From an uncultured Verrucomicrobiales bacterium (GTDB lineage: Bacteria > Verrucomicrobiota > Verrucomicrobiia > Verrucomicrobiales > Akkermansiaceae): 64,000 bases of DNA. The position numbers were made by a program, and so were the translations under genes. The stretch spans positions 62,001 to 126,000 of the forward strand of contig CASICJ010000002.1 of NCBI GenBank assembly GCA_949373085.1. The letters are read 5' to 3'. Under the pieces are notes generated by a model, which saw nothing but the letters and a program-made list of their open reading frames with translations, did no database searches and had not been told where the DNA came from. Positions 1 to 9,118 of this stretch are shown piece after piece (the first letter of the stretch is position 1; each line of letters starts with the position of its first letter).

Positions 1-498
1 ACGACCGGACCGCGGCGAAAGCCGAGCATTCATCAAACCAATCGGAATTCCTAGGCGGTGAGTTTCATAGATGAGATTCGGCCAAATCTCTGACTCCACC
101 ATCACAACTACACGAGGCTCTAATCGCTTCATAACACGGCGGATCAAGAAGCCCAAGTCAAGCGGCGCATAAATCACCCGCACATCTTCAGGTGCCTTAT
201 CCCGAGCCACCGCCATTCCGGTCGCTGTGGTTGGGACTAGCACAAAATGATCGTCCGTTTCTTTCTGCCATTTCGCAATCACCTTTAGCGCGAGTAGCAC
301 CTCTCCAACGCTCACCGCGTGAATATAAACTGCCCCAGTGCGTTCAAACTCCACTTCCCTCCGGTAGGTTCCTATTCGCTCAAGCAACCCACTCCCCCAA
401 CCATCACGACGCAACATCTTCAACATCCAAAAAGGCGCAACAAAGATCGCTACCAGCGGATAGAAAATTCTCCAAATGAATATTACCAAAGTCCTCAT
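1..498 (-). CDS. waaA: 3-deoxy-D-manno-octulosonic acid (Kdo) transferase, N-terminal part (3' end outside window)
   Basis: Transfers Kdo from CMP-Kdo to lipid IVA at the inner membrane, the first step of LPS core assembly. Read on the minus strand from the ATG at 498, the frame stays open for 166 codons to the window edge. A membrane anchor (about residues 4-25) is followed by HAVSVGEV, whose Glu (about residue 66) is the catalytic base position of the family. Then come the PTTATG loop, ESEIWPN (about residue 135) and NARLS. All are hallmarks of the WaaA/KdtA GT-B N-terminal domain. The start lies one base downstream of the rsmD stop, so the two are cotranscribed. The CMP-Kdo-binding C-terminal domain is not in the window. 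Confidence 0.93.
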   Translation of the reverse strand, partial: MRTLVIFIWRIFYPLVAIFVAPFWMLKMLRRDGWGSGLLERIGTYRREVEFERTGAVYIHAVSVGEVLLALKVIAKWQKETDDHFVLVPTTATGMAVARDKAPEDVRVIYAPLDLGFLIRRVMKRLEPRVVVMVESEIWPNLIYETHRLGIPIGLMNARLSPRSGR

Positions 499-499
499 T

Positions 500-1042
500 T
501 CAAGATTCCAACTGATAAATTGCAATTCGGCTTCGGCCATAATCCCTGCTTTGAACGAGTACTAATTCTCTAGTATCAGGAAGTTCTCCCGCCGCTTCAT
601 GCTCCAAGATCAAAAAACCATCCTTCGACAACCATTGCTCCCAGCCTTCGATCGTAATTAAATCACGTGCCAGATCACTCAACCCATCAGCGTAGGGAGG
701 ATCAGCAAAAATCAAATCGTAACTCGTTCTTTCGCTACGTAGAAAAGCTCCTACATCGCGCTGAATGACTCTTCCGTCTTTTCCAGTCTTGTTCAAGTTC
801 TCTGCGATAACCCGACATGCCCCGCGATTCTTTTCCACAAAAGTACACGAAGCCCCACCCCGGCTCAAAGCCTCTATCCCAAGAGCACCCGACCCCGCAT
901 AAAGATCAAGAACTCGCGCGTTAGGAATCATAGCCGTAAGTATCCCGAACACCGACTCCCGGACGCGATCCGTAGTCGGACGCGAAACTTCACGCGGAAC
1001 CTTTAGGGGGTGCCCCTTTGCTGAACCGGCAATAATTCTCAT
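500..1042 (-). CDS. rsmD: 16S rRNA (guanine-N2)-methyltransferase RsmD
   Basis: SAM-dependent methylation of G966 in 16S rRNA. The 180-aa protein has the family start MRIIAG, a TTDRVRESVF segment, the SAM-binding LDLYAGSGALGIEALSRG motif (about residues 45-62) and the catalytic DPPY (about 115). This is the usual length for RsmD. Its ATG overlaps the stop of the upstream AsmA-like gene by 4 nt (ATGA), and its stop is one base before waaA. This implies translational coupling inside the minus-strand operon. Confidence 0.95.
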   Translation of the reverse strand: MRIIAGSAKGHPLKVPREVSRPTTDRVRESVFGILTAMIPNARVLDLYAGSGALGIEALSRGGASCTFVEKNRGACRVIAENLNKTGKDGRVIQRDVGAFLRSERTSYDLIFADPPYADGLSDLARDLITIEGWEQWLSKDGFLILEHEAAGELPDTRELVLVQSRDYGRSRIAIYQLES

Positions 1043-2505
1043 GGTAAGTTAGGAAGATCGGCATTCTGGCGACCTAGGACTTCTTCTGCAGTGTCAAAAA
1101 AAGGAACCCAGGAACGATCCTCGCCAAGGTCCATCATCAATGCCCCGTTACGAGCTTCAATCCGAATATCCCGAAATGCGCGATCTGGAGTAATTAACGG
1201 CTGAAAGTCCATAAGCAGGTTCCGAGAAGCCATCCTCACCCTTTTCGCATGGGATTGTGCCCTTTCGGGGCTCGAAACAACCCGCAACGTTGCTGACGCC
1301 TCTCCCGCAGCCGTTGCAAAACCATTCATTAGGATGGCGTCCTCATCACCAATAGCCCGCACATCTTTAGCCACTACTCCTGCGAATGTAGCAACGAAGC
1401 TGGCTGTTCCGCGATTAAATCTAACTTTACCTTCATCCCGCGGATCATTAATTACCATCTTTCCAAAGCGGGTGAAACTACTCCCGCTGAAGGTCGAAGG
1501 AAACAATAAGTAACCTCGCAATCGATTTTTTGAACTCAAATTAGACACTGAGAGCGGTGATTTCTGCTCTCGAAAAACCGAACTTAAATCAACCTGCTGA
1601 TCTGGAAGGCTAACCTGTAAACCGACGGGAAAACCAGCCGCTAGCTTCACGGCTGCCGACAGCTCAAAATTCAAGCCAAATACTTTAAGCGAATGCTCCA
1701 TGACCGCGAGCGAACGATCTCCCCAGACCACGGGGATCGTCAATCCCACTTCTGAAATTCCTTCTGCAATCCTAATTTCTCCACATGAAATCTCTCCCTC
1801 ACGAGTACTTCCCCAAAGAGGAATCTGTCCCTGGATTTGGTCTAAAGTTAGTGAAAGATCGGGAACTCGCTCCGAAAAGATCCTCAGTTTGGCATCAGAA
1901 AAAATAATCTCTCCCTCAAAATTCTCAACTGGTATTGGCCTTACGTTTGAACCATCCTCTTCGGCTGGCACGTCGCTCTGGACTAATGGCAATTCTTCGG
2001 TTTTCTGATGTTCTGGTTGACTTTCAGGATCTAAATGAGGTCTCTCTTCTTGATCGGCCGGCTGTTCAAGCAGCCCAGACTTTGAAGAATTCTCCGTGGA
2101 TATTGCAACAATTTCACTAACTGTTTCAATCGCAACATCAACATCAAGCTGATTAAACTCAAGTCGATCCCAACGCCTCTTTCCCTTCAGCAAGGAAAAC
2201 CACGACACATCAATACGAATCTCCCGAACCTTAAAAAAAGGGTTTTTCTGCCCTAATTTAGAAGGAACAAAAAATTGGACCTTGCTCACCGTCACACCCA
2301 TCCAAGGCGACCACGTTACACTTTCCAATTGGCAAGGTAAGCCTGTTTTTTGCTCTATCTTGTTGGAAATAATCTGAGTTCCCAGCCCCGTAGAAAAAAA
2401 CAGGTTCATACATGCCCAAGCAAGTAGCGGAATTACCCCCCACGTACGCAATGGAAGTCTAAGAACACGCTTTTTCAGAAGATTCACAAGCCTGGACCCC
2501 CTCAA
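1039..2505 (-). CDS. AsmA-like membrane-anchored protein of unknown function
   Basis: A 488-aa protein with one N-terminal transmembrane segment (about residues 19-40). The next stretch (QKTGLPCQLESVTW, then WMGVTVSKVQF) resembles the N-terminal module of AsmA/TamB-type proteins, which are anchored in the inner membrane with a beta-rich periplasmic part. An acidic, Gln/Pro-rich linker lies near residues 140-190, followed by a beta-strand-rich C-terminal half. It overlaps rsmD by 4 nt and follows the preceding gene by 3 nt. A role in envelope lipid transport or assembly is inferred from the fold resemblance and from waaA downstream. The exact family is not certain. Confidence 0.7.
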   Translation of the reverse strand: MRGSRLVNLLKKRVLRLPLRTWGVIPLLAWACMNLFFSTGLGTQIISNKIEQKTGLPCQLESVTWSPWMGVTVSKVQFFVPSKLGQKNPFFKVREIRIDVSWFSLLKGKRRWDRLEFNQLDVDVAIETVSEIVAISTENSSKSGLLEQPADQEERPHLDPESQPEHQKTEELPLVQSDVPAEEDGSNVRPIPVENFEGEIIFSDAKLRIFSERVPDLSLTLDQIQGQIPLWGSTREGEISCGEIRIAEGISEVGLTIPVVWGDRSLAVMEHSLKVFGLNFELSAAVKLAAGFPVGLQVSLPDQQVDLSSVFREQKSPLSVSNLSSKNRLRGYLLFPSTFSGSSFTRFGKMVINDPRDEGKVRFNRGTASFVATFAGVVAKDVRAIGDEDAILMNGFATAAGEASATLRVVSSPERAQSHAKRVRMASRNLLMDFQPLITPDRAFRDIRIEARNGALMMDLGEDRSWVPFFDTAEEVLGRQNADLPNLP

Positions 2506-2508
2506 TTC

Positions 2509-3222
2509 CTATTTGAGCGGAAAACGAATCACTCGACTGACATCCTCCAGCACCGTGTTATTTGCCGTAATATCCTGGAGACGATAAACAAGAAACCCAG
2601 ATTTTCCGTCGGCGGATTTTCCAAGAGCCAGATTCTCTTTAGTCTTCCCCAACGGCGTTTCCTCCTCAAACCTCCACTCGACTCCCTTCCATTCGCCAAG
2701 AATGGTTTCCTCGCCAGCATCGATATCATCGATCCGCTTCATGATACCGTTAGTCGAACGAAACACATCGTTCTTTTCGTCATATCGAAGCAAAGAAATC
2801 ATTGCTCCTGTTCCCGATAATCTAAAGCTCCACTTGCCGCGCCGCAGTTCAAGAAGAACCCCGATCTTCTCTAAAACTTTAAATTCCCGCTTGCCCCAAA
2901 GTTTTAGGTATTCCTGATACTGGGCAGTCGTTAAATTGAGATTTTTGTGAAAGGGAAGCGGAACCCCCGGCTTAGCATTCTTTGAATATTCCTCATACCA
3001 CTCGGGGTCGTTTTTTGCGCCTTCCTTGACCAGCTTTATATATTTCTGGATGTCCTCCGGTGGGGTCACCACCACCCTTTCACCCTCATAAAGTTTGTTT
3101 GGCTCAAGAATTTTCGTGAAAGTCTCGGGTGCTGTAACCTGCGCAAAAGCCCCAGCTGGAAATAGCATCACAAACGAAATGGCGAGAAAACTAATCACCC
3201 GTCTAATGTATTGTTTCATCAT
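2509..3222 (-). CDS. Secreted hypothetical protein
   Basis: A 237-aa protein with a clear signal peptide: basic start, hydrophobic stretch to about residue 25, and AFAQ cleavage region. The mature part is charged and has repeated Trp/Lys-rich strands (WYEEY, KLWGKREFKVL, GEWKGVEWRFEEE), but I recognise no family. It begins inside the stop region of a small upstream ORF (overlap 3219-3222) and ends 3 nt before the AsmA-like gene. A periplasmic or outer-membrane-associated location is inferred from the signal peptide only. Confidence 0.7.
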   Translation of the reverse strand: MMKQYIRRVISFLAISFVMLFPAGAFAQVTAPETFTKILEPNKLYEGERVVVTPPEDIQKYIKLVKEGAKNDPEWYEEYSKNAKPGVPLPFHKNLNLTTAQYQEYLKLWGKREFKVLEKIGVLLELRRGKWSFRLSGTGAMISLLRYDEKNDVFRSTNGIMKRIDDIDAGEETILGEWKGVEWRFEEETPLGKTKENLALGKSADGKSGFLVYRLQDITANNTVLEDVSRVIRFPLK

Positions 3223-3413
3223 TCTAAATTATTGTCTCTTTCAATTGCATTGGGCCCTTGGTCCGGTGGGACACAATCATATAACTTTGGACAAGTAAAC
3301 TGACACCTTCGTTCACTATTTCCGATACCAAAAATAAAAACAGCCTCTTCACTTTCAACAAAACCCGACGGGGCCAAAAAAATCGCCCCAAGAACGATTG
3401 CCAACAATTGCAA
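3219..3413 (-). CDS. Possible small exported protein (64 aa, TTG start)
   Basis: The frame starts at TTG 3413 with a hydrophobic signal-like segment (MQLLAIVLGAIFLAP) followed by a short Cys-containing tail (RRCQFTCPKLYDCVP, three Cys). Its stop overlaps the start of the 237-aa gene by 4 nt (ATGA), the same arrangement as elsewhere in this operon, which is the best argument that it is translated. There is no clear SD and the start codon is weak. A GTG-initiated ORF in another frame (3224-3451) covers the same bases but lacks this coupling and looks less protein-like. Confidence 0.4.
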   Translation of the reverse strand: MQLLAIVLGAIFLAPSGFVESEEAVFIFGIGNSERRCQFTCPKLYDCVPPDQGPNAIERDNNLE

Positions 3414-3420
3414 AAAACCA

Positions 3421-3585
3421 CTATGAAAGTAATCTCGCAGGCTCCACGCACAGCTTACTTAAGCCCCATGGACATACCCCAAAAAAAGCTGCATTTACTT
3501 GATCGGCATTGAGAAAAAGATAAGGCACCATGACGGATCCGGCAATGGTCGTTTGCTCTTCCAATTCGGCTTCTTCCAGATTCAT
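3421..3585 (-). CDS. Possible small protein (54 aa)
   Basis: The ATG at 3585 opens a frame of 54 codons beginning MNLEEAELEEQTTIAG, with an acidic N-terminus and then a short apolar stretch (GSVMVPYLFLN). It sits 11 nt after the stop of the 374-aa gene and 7 nt before the next small ORF, filling an otherwise empty gap in a run where all other genes abut. No family is recognised. Support is mainly positional. Confidence 0.35.
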   Translation of the reverse strand: MNLEEAELEEQTTIAGSVMVPYLFLNADQVNAAFFGVCPWGLSKLCVEPARLLS

Positions 3586-3596
3586 AAGCAAAACGT

Positions 3597-4721
3597 CTAT
3601 TTGGATGATTTGTTCTCAGTAATTTCCTGCGGATTATGAGGAAACGCCCACTTTGTGGATTCAAGTCCCTCAATCAACATTGAACGGGTAGCCTTACTTC
3701 CCTCTAAAAATCTTGCCTTGATGATTGCGGCCTTTCGATAGTCATCCGTTAGAAGCGGAAATTCTTTCAGGAACTCCCGCTCCAAGGTAGTTCCCTTTTT
3801 AACAAAGCCATAAAGAGTAGTCTCCGATCCACGGAAGTTTAATCGAAAGCAATCATACTCGCTCTCATCCGAGAATTCATAAGTATAGAAATTATCTCTC
3901 TGAGCATAAACCCTCAACTCCATCAAATCCGTTGGACGCGATTTGGCTAGGTCTTCTGGGTCCATTGGAAGATAACACACATAGGATTCCCAATCTACGA
4001 GCATTCCACCGGGCCGGTCTTCGATAAGGATGGGAACACCCTCCTCTTGTTCCTTGACCTTCACTTCTAGAGCTATGAATGGTATATTCTCTAGCGAAAC
4101 GCTATGATACTTCTTCGTGCTTTTGAATGCTAGGGGCTCAATTGGATTACGCGCGTAATAAGACTCCATCAGCGGAGTAACCCTTTCCGGATGCCTAACC
4201 CATTTAACCATCTCTTCAAGCGACTCAGCATCCAGAAATTCAGTTAAAACCTTCTCCATTTTATTAAAATGAATTTCCGCTGCCAGTCGTTCATTCTTAT
4301 TCGCATCCGCACCTTTAGACCTTTCCAGGTCCCGACCCACCAGTTGATTCGCAACTTTCACATCTATCAAATCGTCTCCGGAATCGCCTATGTTAGTTTG
4401 GAAAATTACCCAGCCCAACACGCAAAATAAACCAACAACCAATAAAACAAACCAACCCATCGGAACCAGGTCAGCATCAGCCCCCTTTTCAAACTCCGAC
4501 CACTCCCCTTCCGGATCAAATAAATTTTCCGTATCAGGAATTTCCTCAGAAGAATTTTCTTGAGGAGTAGATTCTATTTCTGGAGCCAGAACAGCTTCGG
4601 ACATCCCCCCCTTTTTCTTCAATGGCCCCACCCTCTCTACGTCCAAACGAACAACCTCCGTAGGCACCTCATCGACAACCCTAATCTGGTTTTTCCTGCT
4701 TTCCTTCGACCCTTCTGCCAT
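3597..4721 (-). CDS. Single-pass membrane protein of unknown function
   Basis: A 374-aa protein with a charged, acidic cytoplasmic N-terminus of about 87 residues, one transmembrane helix (about residues 88-108, WFVLLVVGLFCVLGWVIF) and an extracytoplasmic domain of about 265 residues. No signal peptide, so an N-in/C-out topology is likely. I do not recognise a family. It is the first gene of the minus-strand run ending in rsmD and waaA, and is divergent from the glycosyltransferase at 4801, so the promoter should lie in 4722-4800. Confidence 0.75.
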   Translation of the reverse strand: MAEGSKESRKNQIRVVDEVPTEVVRLDVERVGPLKKKGGMSEAVLAPEIESTPQENSSEEIPDTENLFDPEGEWSEFEKGADADLVPMGWFVLLVVGLFCVLGWVIFQTNIGDSGDDLIDVKVANQLVGRDLERSKGADANKNERLAAEIHFNKMEKVLTEFLDAESLEEMVKWVRHPERVTPLMESYYARNPIEPLAFKSTKKYHSVSLENIPFIALEVKVKEQEEGVPILIEDRPGGMLVDWESYVCYLPMDPEDLAKSRPTDLMELRVYAQRDNFYTYEFSDESEYDCFRLNFRGSETTLYGFVKKGTTLEREFLKEFPLLTDDYRKAAIIKARFLEGSKATRSMLIEGLESTKWAFPHNPQEITENKSSK

Positions 4722-4800
4722 CTTTCCTCGTCAGGGTGCCCTCAAATGAGTGTCGACGCAACTCCAGATCCCCTCTAGATCTCATTCAACAATTGAACGC

Positions 4801-5892
4801 GTGAAGCCCAAAATTCTAATTCTCTCTGCAAGCTTTGGCGATGGGCACAACAGCGCGGCCCGTCACCTCGCCGAGGCCCTGGAAGAAAAAGCGGAAATCT
4901 TGGTTGCTGACCCTTGCCACATCGGCAATCCAAGAATTAACGCATTCCTATGCAAAGCCTACCGGGAAATCACCACTTACACCCCTAAAATTTGGGCTTG
5001 GATGTATCGATCCACCGACCGTCAGGACTTCTCCCAGCCCCTACCCTTTATTGCCAAGACCGAGGACGCCGTTGCGAATCTGCTTACCAAATTCGAGCCT
5101 GATTTGGTCGTAAACACCTACCCACTTTACCCTTATATGGTTGAACGCCAATTCTCGGTAGGGCGCCGCGTTCCCATTGTCACTATTGTTACCGACTCTA
5201 TTGAAATTAATGCCGCCTGGACTCGTTCACCCAGTGACTACTTTCTCATCACTGACGATCACACCCGCGAAGGATTGATCACCAGAAATCTCGCCAAAGA
5301 GAAAATGAATATCACCGGCTTTCCAGTGAGCCCTCGCTTCGAGAGCCTCAGAAAAGTTCCGCCGAATGATCCCCTAAATCCCTTTCGTATTCTCTTCTTT
5401 CCCACTGCCCGCTCTCCGCACGTCACTGACATCATCAAGGCCGCTCTCAGTCACGAAAACCACATCACCGTTGTTCTCGGACGAAACGTCCGGCGACTTT
5501 ACCGTAAGGTCCAATCACTAAAAAAATCTTTTCCTGGGCGAATCCACATCAAAGGCTGGACTCACAAAGTCCCCGAGCTGCTCTCCTCGCACCACCTCGT
5601 TATTGGTAAAGCCGGGGGCGCTACTGTTCATGAGGCCATCGCCGCACAGTGCCCTATGCTAGTCCACCACATCGTGCCCGGACAGGAAGAAGGGAACATC
5701 GAACTTCTTGACCGTTTTCAAACTGGATCGCTTGCTACTTCAGCAAAGACTATCCGCGAATCCATCTCTAACCTTCTCGCCGACGATGCCACACTCTGGC
5801 GCGAGCAGAAAAACCGACTCAGCCAGCACGCACGCCCCTCCGCTGCACGTGACGCCGCCAACTTCATCTTATCCAAAGTCAAACCCTCATGA
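4801..5892 (+). CDS. MGDG synthase/UgtP-type glycosyltransferase (GT28-like)
   Basis: GT-B glycosyltransferase of the MurG/MGDG-synthase/processive diacylglycerol glucosyltransferase group, expected to glycosylate a lipid acceptor at the inner membrane. The N-terminal loop LSASFGDGHNSAA is the acceptor-domain signature of MGDG synthases. The donor-binding motif KAGGATVHEAIAAQCPMLV and the PGQEEGN segment lie near the C-terminus, and GFPVSPRF marks the inter-domain region. I chose GTG 4801 (MKPKILILSAS, about 363 aa) because the family begins here and because GTG 4750 would leave only 28 bp to the divergent neighbour. The longer 380-aa form cannot be excluded. It overlaps the next gene by 4 nt. 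Confidence 0.85.
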   Translation: MKPKILILSASFGDGHNSAARHLAEALEEKAEILVADPCHIGNPRINAFLCKAYREITTYTPKIWAWMYRSTDRQDFSQPLPFIAKTEDAVANLLTKFEPDLVVNTYPLYPYMVERQFSVGRRVPIVTIVTDSIEINAAWTRSPSDYFLITDDHTREGLITRNLAKEKMNITGFPVSPRFESLRKVPPNDPLNPFRILFFPTARSPHVTDIIKAALSHENHITVVLGRNVRRLYRKVQSLKKSFPGRIHIKGWTHKVPELLSSHHLVIGKAGGATVHEAIAAQCPMLVHHIVPGQEEGNIELLDRFQTGSLATSAKTIRESISNLLADDATLWREQKNRLSQHARPSAARDAANFILSKVKPS

Positions 5893-6491
5893 CCTTCCTT
5901 TTCGATATCGGAAACGTTCTCCTGAAACTCCACTTTCACCGGTTCCACCTCGCCATTCTAGGCTCTGAAAACGTCCCTTTACCCGCCGACCTAGCCAATC
6001 TCAAAGATCCTTATGAAACTGGAAGACTCTCAGATCAAGAATTTATAGAGCAATCACTCGCCATCCTCAATTATCCTCTCACCTCAGACGAATTCGTGGC
6101 AGCTTGGGAAGACATTTTCTCGCCTAACCTCCCGATGTGGGAGGTCATACACACTCTGAAGAAGCAAGGCCACCGCCTCATTCTCTTCTCAAACACTAAC
6201 GCGATCCATGCCCGCTCATTTCTCAAAACCTATCAGGACTTCAATCTCTTCGATCACCACCACTTTTCGCAGGAAATCGGGACTATCAAACCTCATCCCG
6301 AGTTCTATCAATCTGCCGTCGACAGTTATAATCTCGTTCCTAGCGAAACCCTCTACCTCGACGACCTCCCCGAAAATATTGCAAGTGGAAAAAAGTTCGG
6401 TTTTTCCTCTTGGCAATACGACCTAAATGACCATGAAGCCTGCATCGTCTGGCTCCAAACCCAAGGGATCACTCTTACAAAATCTTCCTGA
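5889..6491 (+). CDS. HAD-superfamily phosphatase (YihX-like)
   Basis: A 200-aa HAD-IA family hydrolase. Motif I is FDIGNVLL at residues 4-11; the DxGNV form, rather than DxDxT, is typical of the YihX sugar-phosphatase branch. Motif II is LFSNTNA (about residue 104), motif III is the Lys in GTIKPHPEFY (about 135), and motif IV is YLDDLPENI (about 155). It overlaps the upstream glycosyltransferase by 4 nt, so they are translationally coupled. A sugar-phosphate or prenyl/glycerol-phosphate substrate is plausible from context but not shown. Confidence 0.85.
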   Translation: MTFLFDIGNVLLKLHFHRFHLAILGSENVPLPADLANLKDPYETGRLSDQEFIEQSLAILNYPLTSDEFVAAWEDIFSPNLPMWEVIHTLKKQGHRLILFSNTNAIHARSFLKTYQDFNLFDHHHFSQEIGTIKPHPEFYQSAVDSYNLVPSETLYLDDLPENIASGKKFGFSSWQYDLNDHEACIVWLQTQGITLTKSS

Positions 6492-6581
6492 ACTTAAACC
6501 TTGATCTAGCCAACCAGACAAACCGCAGCCAAGCGATCTAGCCTATTAATCGTTAGGCCGGAAACTTTGAAGGCCGGTCAC

Positions 6582-7559
6582 TTACTTCACAAACGCAGCT
6601 TCGCGTTTCTCGTCGATACGAGCTGGCTTTAACTTTTCCCAATCGCTTGGATTTGGGAGTTTGAGCCGCTTCATGTTCTTGCCATAGCTATCAAGATTCT
6701 CATTAAGACCATTTTCGGTCAGTGGCTTAGATTTCACTCCACCTTCAGGAACTTCAATCCCTGCAGACCAAATCAAAGCGTTGAGAACCACTGTGCGAAA
6801 CCCATCTACCGCCCAACCATGATGATAGTGCCCTCCAGTAAAACCAACCCCGCGACCGCCATTAGGGCGCTCGTAGCCCCACATGAGAGCGTGCTCTTTA
6901 TCTAGACCATCAACTCCATGCTGATTCCAAAGGTTGATGTATCGATACATGTTCTCACGAGTCGGTGTTGCCGTTACTAAATCAAGCACCTTATCACGTT
7001 CATCGATGAAACGCATGTTGTAGTAAAACTCGTCGAGACAAGTCACCGTTTTAGGAACACCATTCCCAATTTCATGATCTTGTTTAACCTTCATATCAGC
7101 AACCCAGTGAGGATTAACTGACCAATCCGACTCCATTGCACCACCGATCCAGGGCTGGAAATACTTTTTACCCATCTGCGGATTTGGGTGAACGGCGTAG
7201 TGCATAAAGACCATACCGACGCCCTTTTTCGCTAGAGAATCAAGATACTCCCACTCACCCGCAATACCACTCACACTGTCGGCGAAAATAAAAATGGAGT
7301 CCGCATCTTCAAGAACCGACTTATCCTTAGGCCAATCTTTCCCGACAACTATTGCTTCAACACGGAGACCGCTTTCATTATTCAGTGCCTTTGCAAGAAG
7401 CATGCAACCGGCCCTGAATTCATGCTCTCCTGATGCGTGGCTGCGGCTGCCCGCGATCAATACAATCTTTTTTTTCGTTGCCACCTCTTTCTTGGCTGAC
7501 AAAAACAACGGACTGGCGAGCGCCAGTAGGAGTGGGATTATAAGTGCAAAACGTTTCAT
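6582..7559 (-). CDS. Secreted ThuA-like domain protein
   Basis: A 325-aa protein with an N-terminal signal peptide (about 22 residues), then a class I glutamine-amidotransferase-like ThuA fold. It reads VLIAG-type strand 1, the SRSHASGEHEFRAGC segment, DSIFIFADS, VGMVFMHYAVH, and a late RGVGFTGGHYHHGW motif. ThuA-like secreted proteins are very common in Verrucomicrobiota and Planctomycetota, usually beside sulfatases and carbohydrate-catabolic genes; their biochemical role is unsettled. It lies 70 bp downstream of the sulfatase on the same strand, and the pair probably acts on extracellular or periplasmic glycans. Confidence 0.85.
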   Translation of the reverse strand: MKRFALIIPLLLALASPLFLSAKKEVATKKKIVLIAGSRSHASGEHEFRAGCMLLAKALNNESGLRVEAIVVGKDWPKDKSVLEDADSIFIFADSVSGIAGEWEYLDSLAKKGVGMVFMHYAVHPNPQMGKKYFQPWIGGAMESDWSVNPHWVADMKVKQDHEIGNGVPKTVTCLDEFYYNMRFIDERDKVLDLVTATPTRENMYRYINLWNQHGVDGLDKEHALMWGYERPNGGRGVGFTGGHYHHGWAVDGFRTVVLNALIWSAGIEVPEGGVKSKPLTENGLNENLDSYGKNMKRLKLPNPSDWEKLKPARIDEKREAAFVK

Positions 7560-7629
7560 GAATTCTTAAGTTAACTACGAAGGATTTTTCCTCTCCCTTC
7601 CAGAAAGAAATACCCGAAATTAAACCTCA

Positions 7630-9024
7630 CTAATGTAAAGCCTTATACTCTCCAAACTCGAGACTATCACCGTGAAGTTTAGCCTCTAATTTGAGCGCTT
7701 TGAAGAGCCTTCTCGCAATATTTTTACCTTTTCCTTTTTGGAGTAAATCTACTGTCTCCTGAGGATCTGTTCCAAGATCATAAAGGCGAGCAATTCCACC
7801 ACCCGGATACAGAATCAACTTATAGCCTTCTTTGGTTAGCGCACGCTGAGCATCCTTTAGATACGCCGAGTAAATCTGATCACGACCACTCGATTCGCCC
7901 CTAAGAATGGGGATGTAGCTCTGATATTGAATATGCTCTGGAATCTCGACCCCTGCGACTTCAAGCGCAGTCGGAACCGAGTCCTGAATGTAGATCGGAG
8001 CAGAAATCCTCTTTCCCGCTTCAACTTCCGGCCCCACAACAACGTAAGGAACCCTGATGCTGTGATCATACATGTTCTGCTTTCCAAGAAGACCATGATG
8101 ACCACAACCGAGACCGTGGTCGGCAGTAAACACAATGTAAGTATTCTCAAGTTGACCATTTTTTTCCAGAGCATCCAGAACGCGCCCAATTTGGGTGTCC
8201 ATGTGCGTGATTAAGGCGAAGTATTCACGCCGGGCCACTTGGACCGAACGCTTGGTCCTCGGCATTGGTGCAAGCTTCTCATCACGAAGACTATGCGGAG
8301 CCTTCATCACTTTACGGTGAGGATAGGCATCGAGAAAATTTTCAGGTACTTTAATGTCTGAAACCGGATAGATGTCGAGATACTCCTGAGGAGACTGACG
8401 AGGATCGTGTGGAGCATTAAAAGCCAAGTAGAAGAAAAACGGCTTATCGTCCTTTTTCGCCATATTGAGATACCTTACTGCAGTGTCAGCCTCCACTTCC
8501 GACCAGTGTTTTCCACCCTTCCAGAACCCGTTGTTGGCCTTATCAGCAGGATCCCAAATATCTTTCTTTCCTTTAAGAGGACGATTGTATCCCGTCTTCA
8601 CCTGATTGGGCATGCCAGGACGAACATCCCCAACGTGGTCAAAAAGCTCATCAGCTTTCATTCGAACATGCCATTTCCCAGTCATGTAGGTGGTGTAACC
8701 AGCATCGCTCATCAATTGCGGCCAGAGACGTCGCTTACCCATCGTTTTCTCTTCCTCCTGTGCATACCAGAGATGACGCCCCGTCATCATCATATTCCGG
8801 CTGGCCACGCAAATTGCACCATTCCAACCGCCAGAATTATAGGCGTGGGTAAATTGAGTCCCCGAGCTGAACAACTTATCTAGGTTAGGAGTCTTCACTT
8901 CCGTCATACCAAGAGACCCGATCGCCTCATAGGTCATATCATCAGCAAAAATGAAAAGAACATTTGGCTTCTCAGAAGCCGACACGAAGGAGATCAGGGC
9001 AAAAAACGGAGCAAAAACACGCAT
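7630..9024 (-). CDS. Secreted sulfatase (formylglycine-dependent)
   Basis: A 464-aa arylsulfatase-type enzyme with a short signal peptide (about 17 residues). The metal-binding FIFADDMT lies at residues 25-32. CVASR has Cys72 as the formylglycine precursor, fitting the C-x-A-x-R sulfatase consensus. GKWHV, APHDPR and FTADHGLGCGHHG supply the further metal and sulfate ligands. It likely removes sulfate esters from algal or animal polysaccharides in the periplasm. It needs a formylglycine-generating enzyme, which is not encoded here. It is cotranscribed with the ThuA-like gene downstream. Confidence 0.93.
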   Translation of the reverse strand: MRVFAPFFALISFVSASEKPNVLFIFADDMTYEAIGSLGMTEVKTPNLDKLFSSGTQFTHAYNSGGWNGAICVASRNMMMTGRHLWYAQEEEKTMGKRRLWPQLMSDAGYTTYMTGKWHVRMKADELFDHVGDVRPGMPNQVKTGYNRPLKGKKDIWDPADKANNGFWKGGKHWSEVEADTAVRYLNMAKKDDKPFFFYLAFNAPHDPRQSPQEYLDIYPVSDIKVPENFLDAYPHRKVMKAPHSLRDEKLAPMPRTKRSVQVARREYFALITHMDTQIGRVLDALEKNGQLENTYIVFTADHGLGCGHHGLLGKQNMYDHSIRVPYVVVGPEVEAGKRISAPIYIQDSVPTALEVAGVEIPEHIQYQSYIPILRGESSGRDQIYSAYLKDAQRALTKEGYKLILYPGGGIARLYDLGTDPQETVDLLQKGKGKNIARRLFKALKLEAKLHGDSLEFGEYKALH

Positions 9025-9118
9025 AGGAGAAGGTTACGCAGAAAATCGGAGCATTTTGACACTTAACATTCACTTTTTTCACTGGTAACACCCTCACGCC
9101 GACCACTGCGGGCACACG

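Noticed and set aside
192-479. Plus-strand frame at the left edge
   Set aside because: Antisense shadow of the waaA N-terminus, which reads through from 498 to 1 with clear motifs.
3224-3451. 75-codon GTG frame in the small-ORF gap
   Set aside because: Overlaps the better-supported 64-codon frame, lacks coupling to the downstream start, and its composition (FCNCWQSFLGRFFWPRR) is unlike a protein.
3455-3673. 72-codon minus frame overlapping the 374-aa gene
   Set aside because: Overlaps the coding 3' end of the 374-aa gene out of frame and the ATG-started 54-codon frame that fits the operon spacing better.
8407-8883. 158-codon plus-strand frame within the sulfatase
   Set aside because: Antisense to an intact sulfatase with all active-site motifs. 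No RBS or family resemblance.
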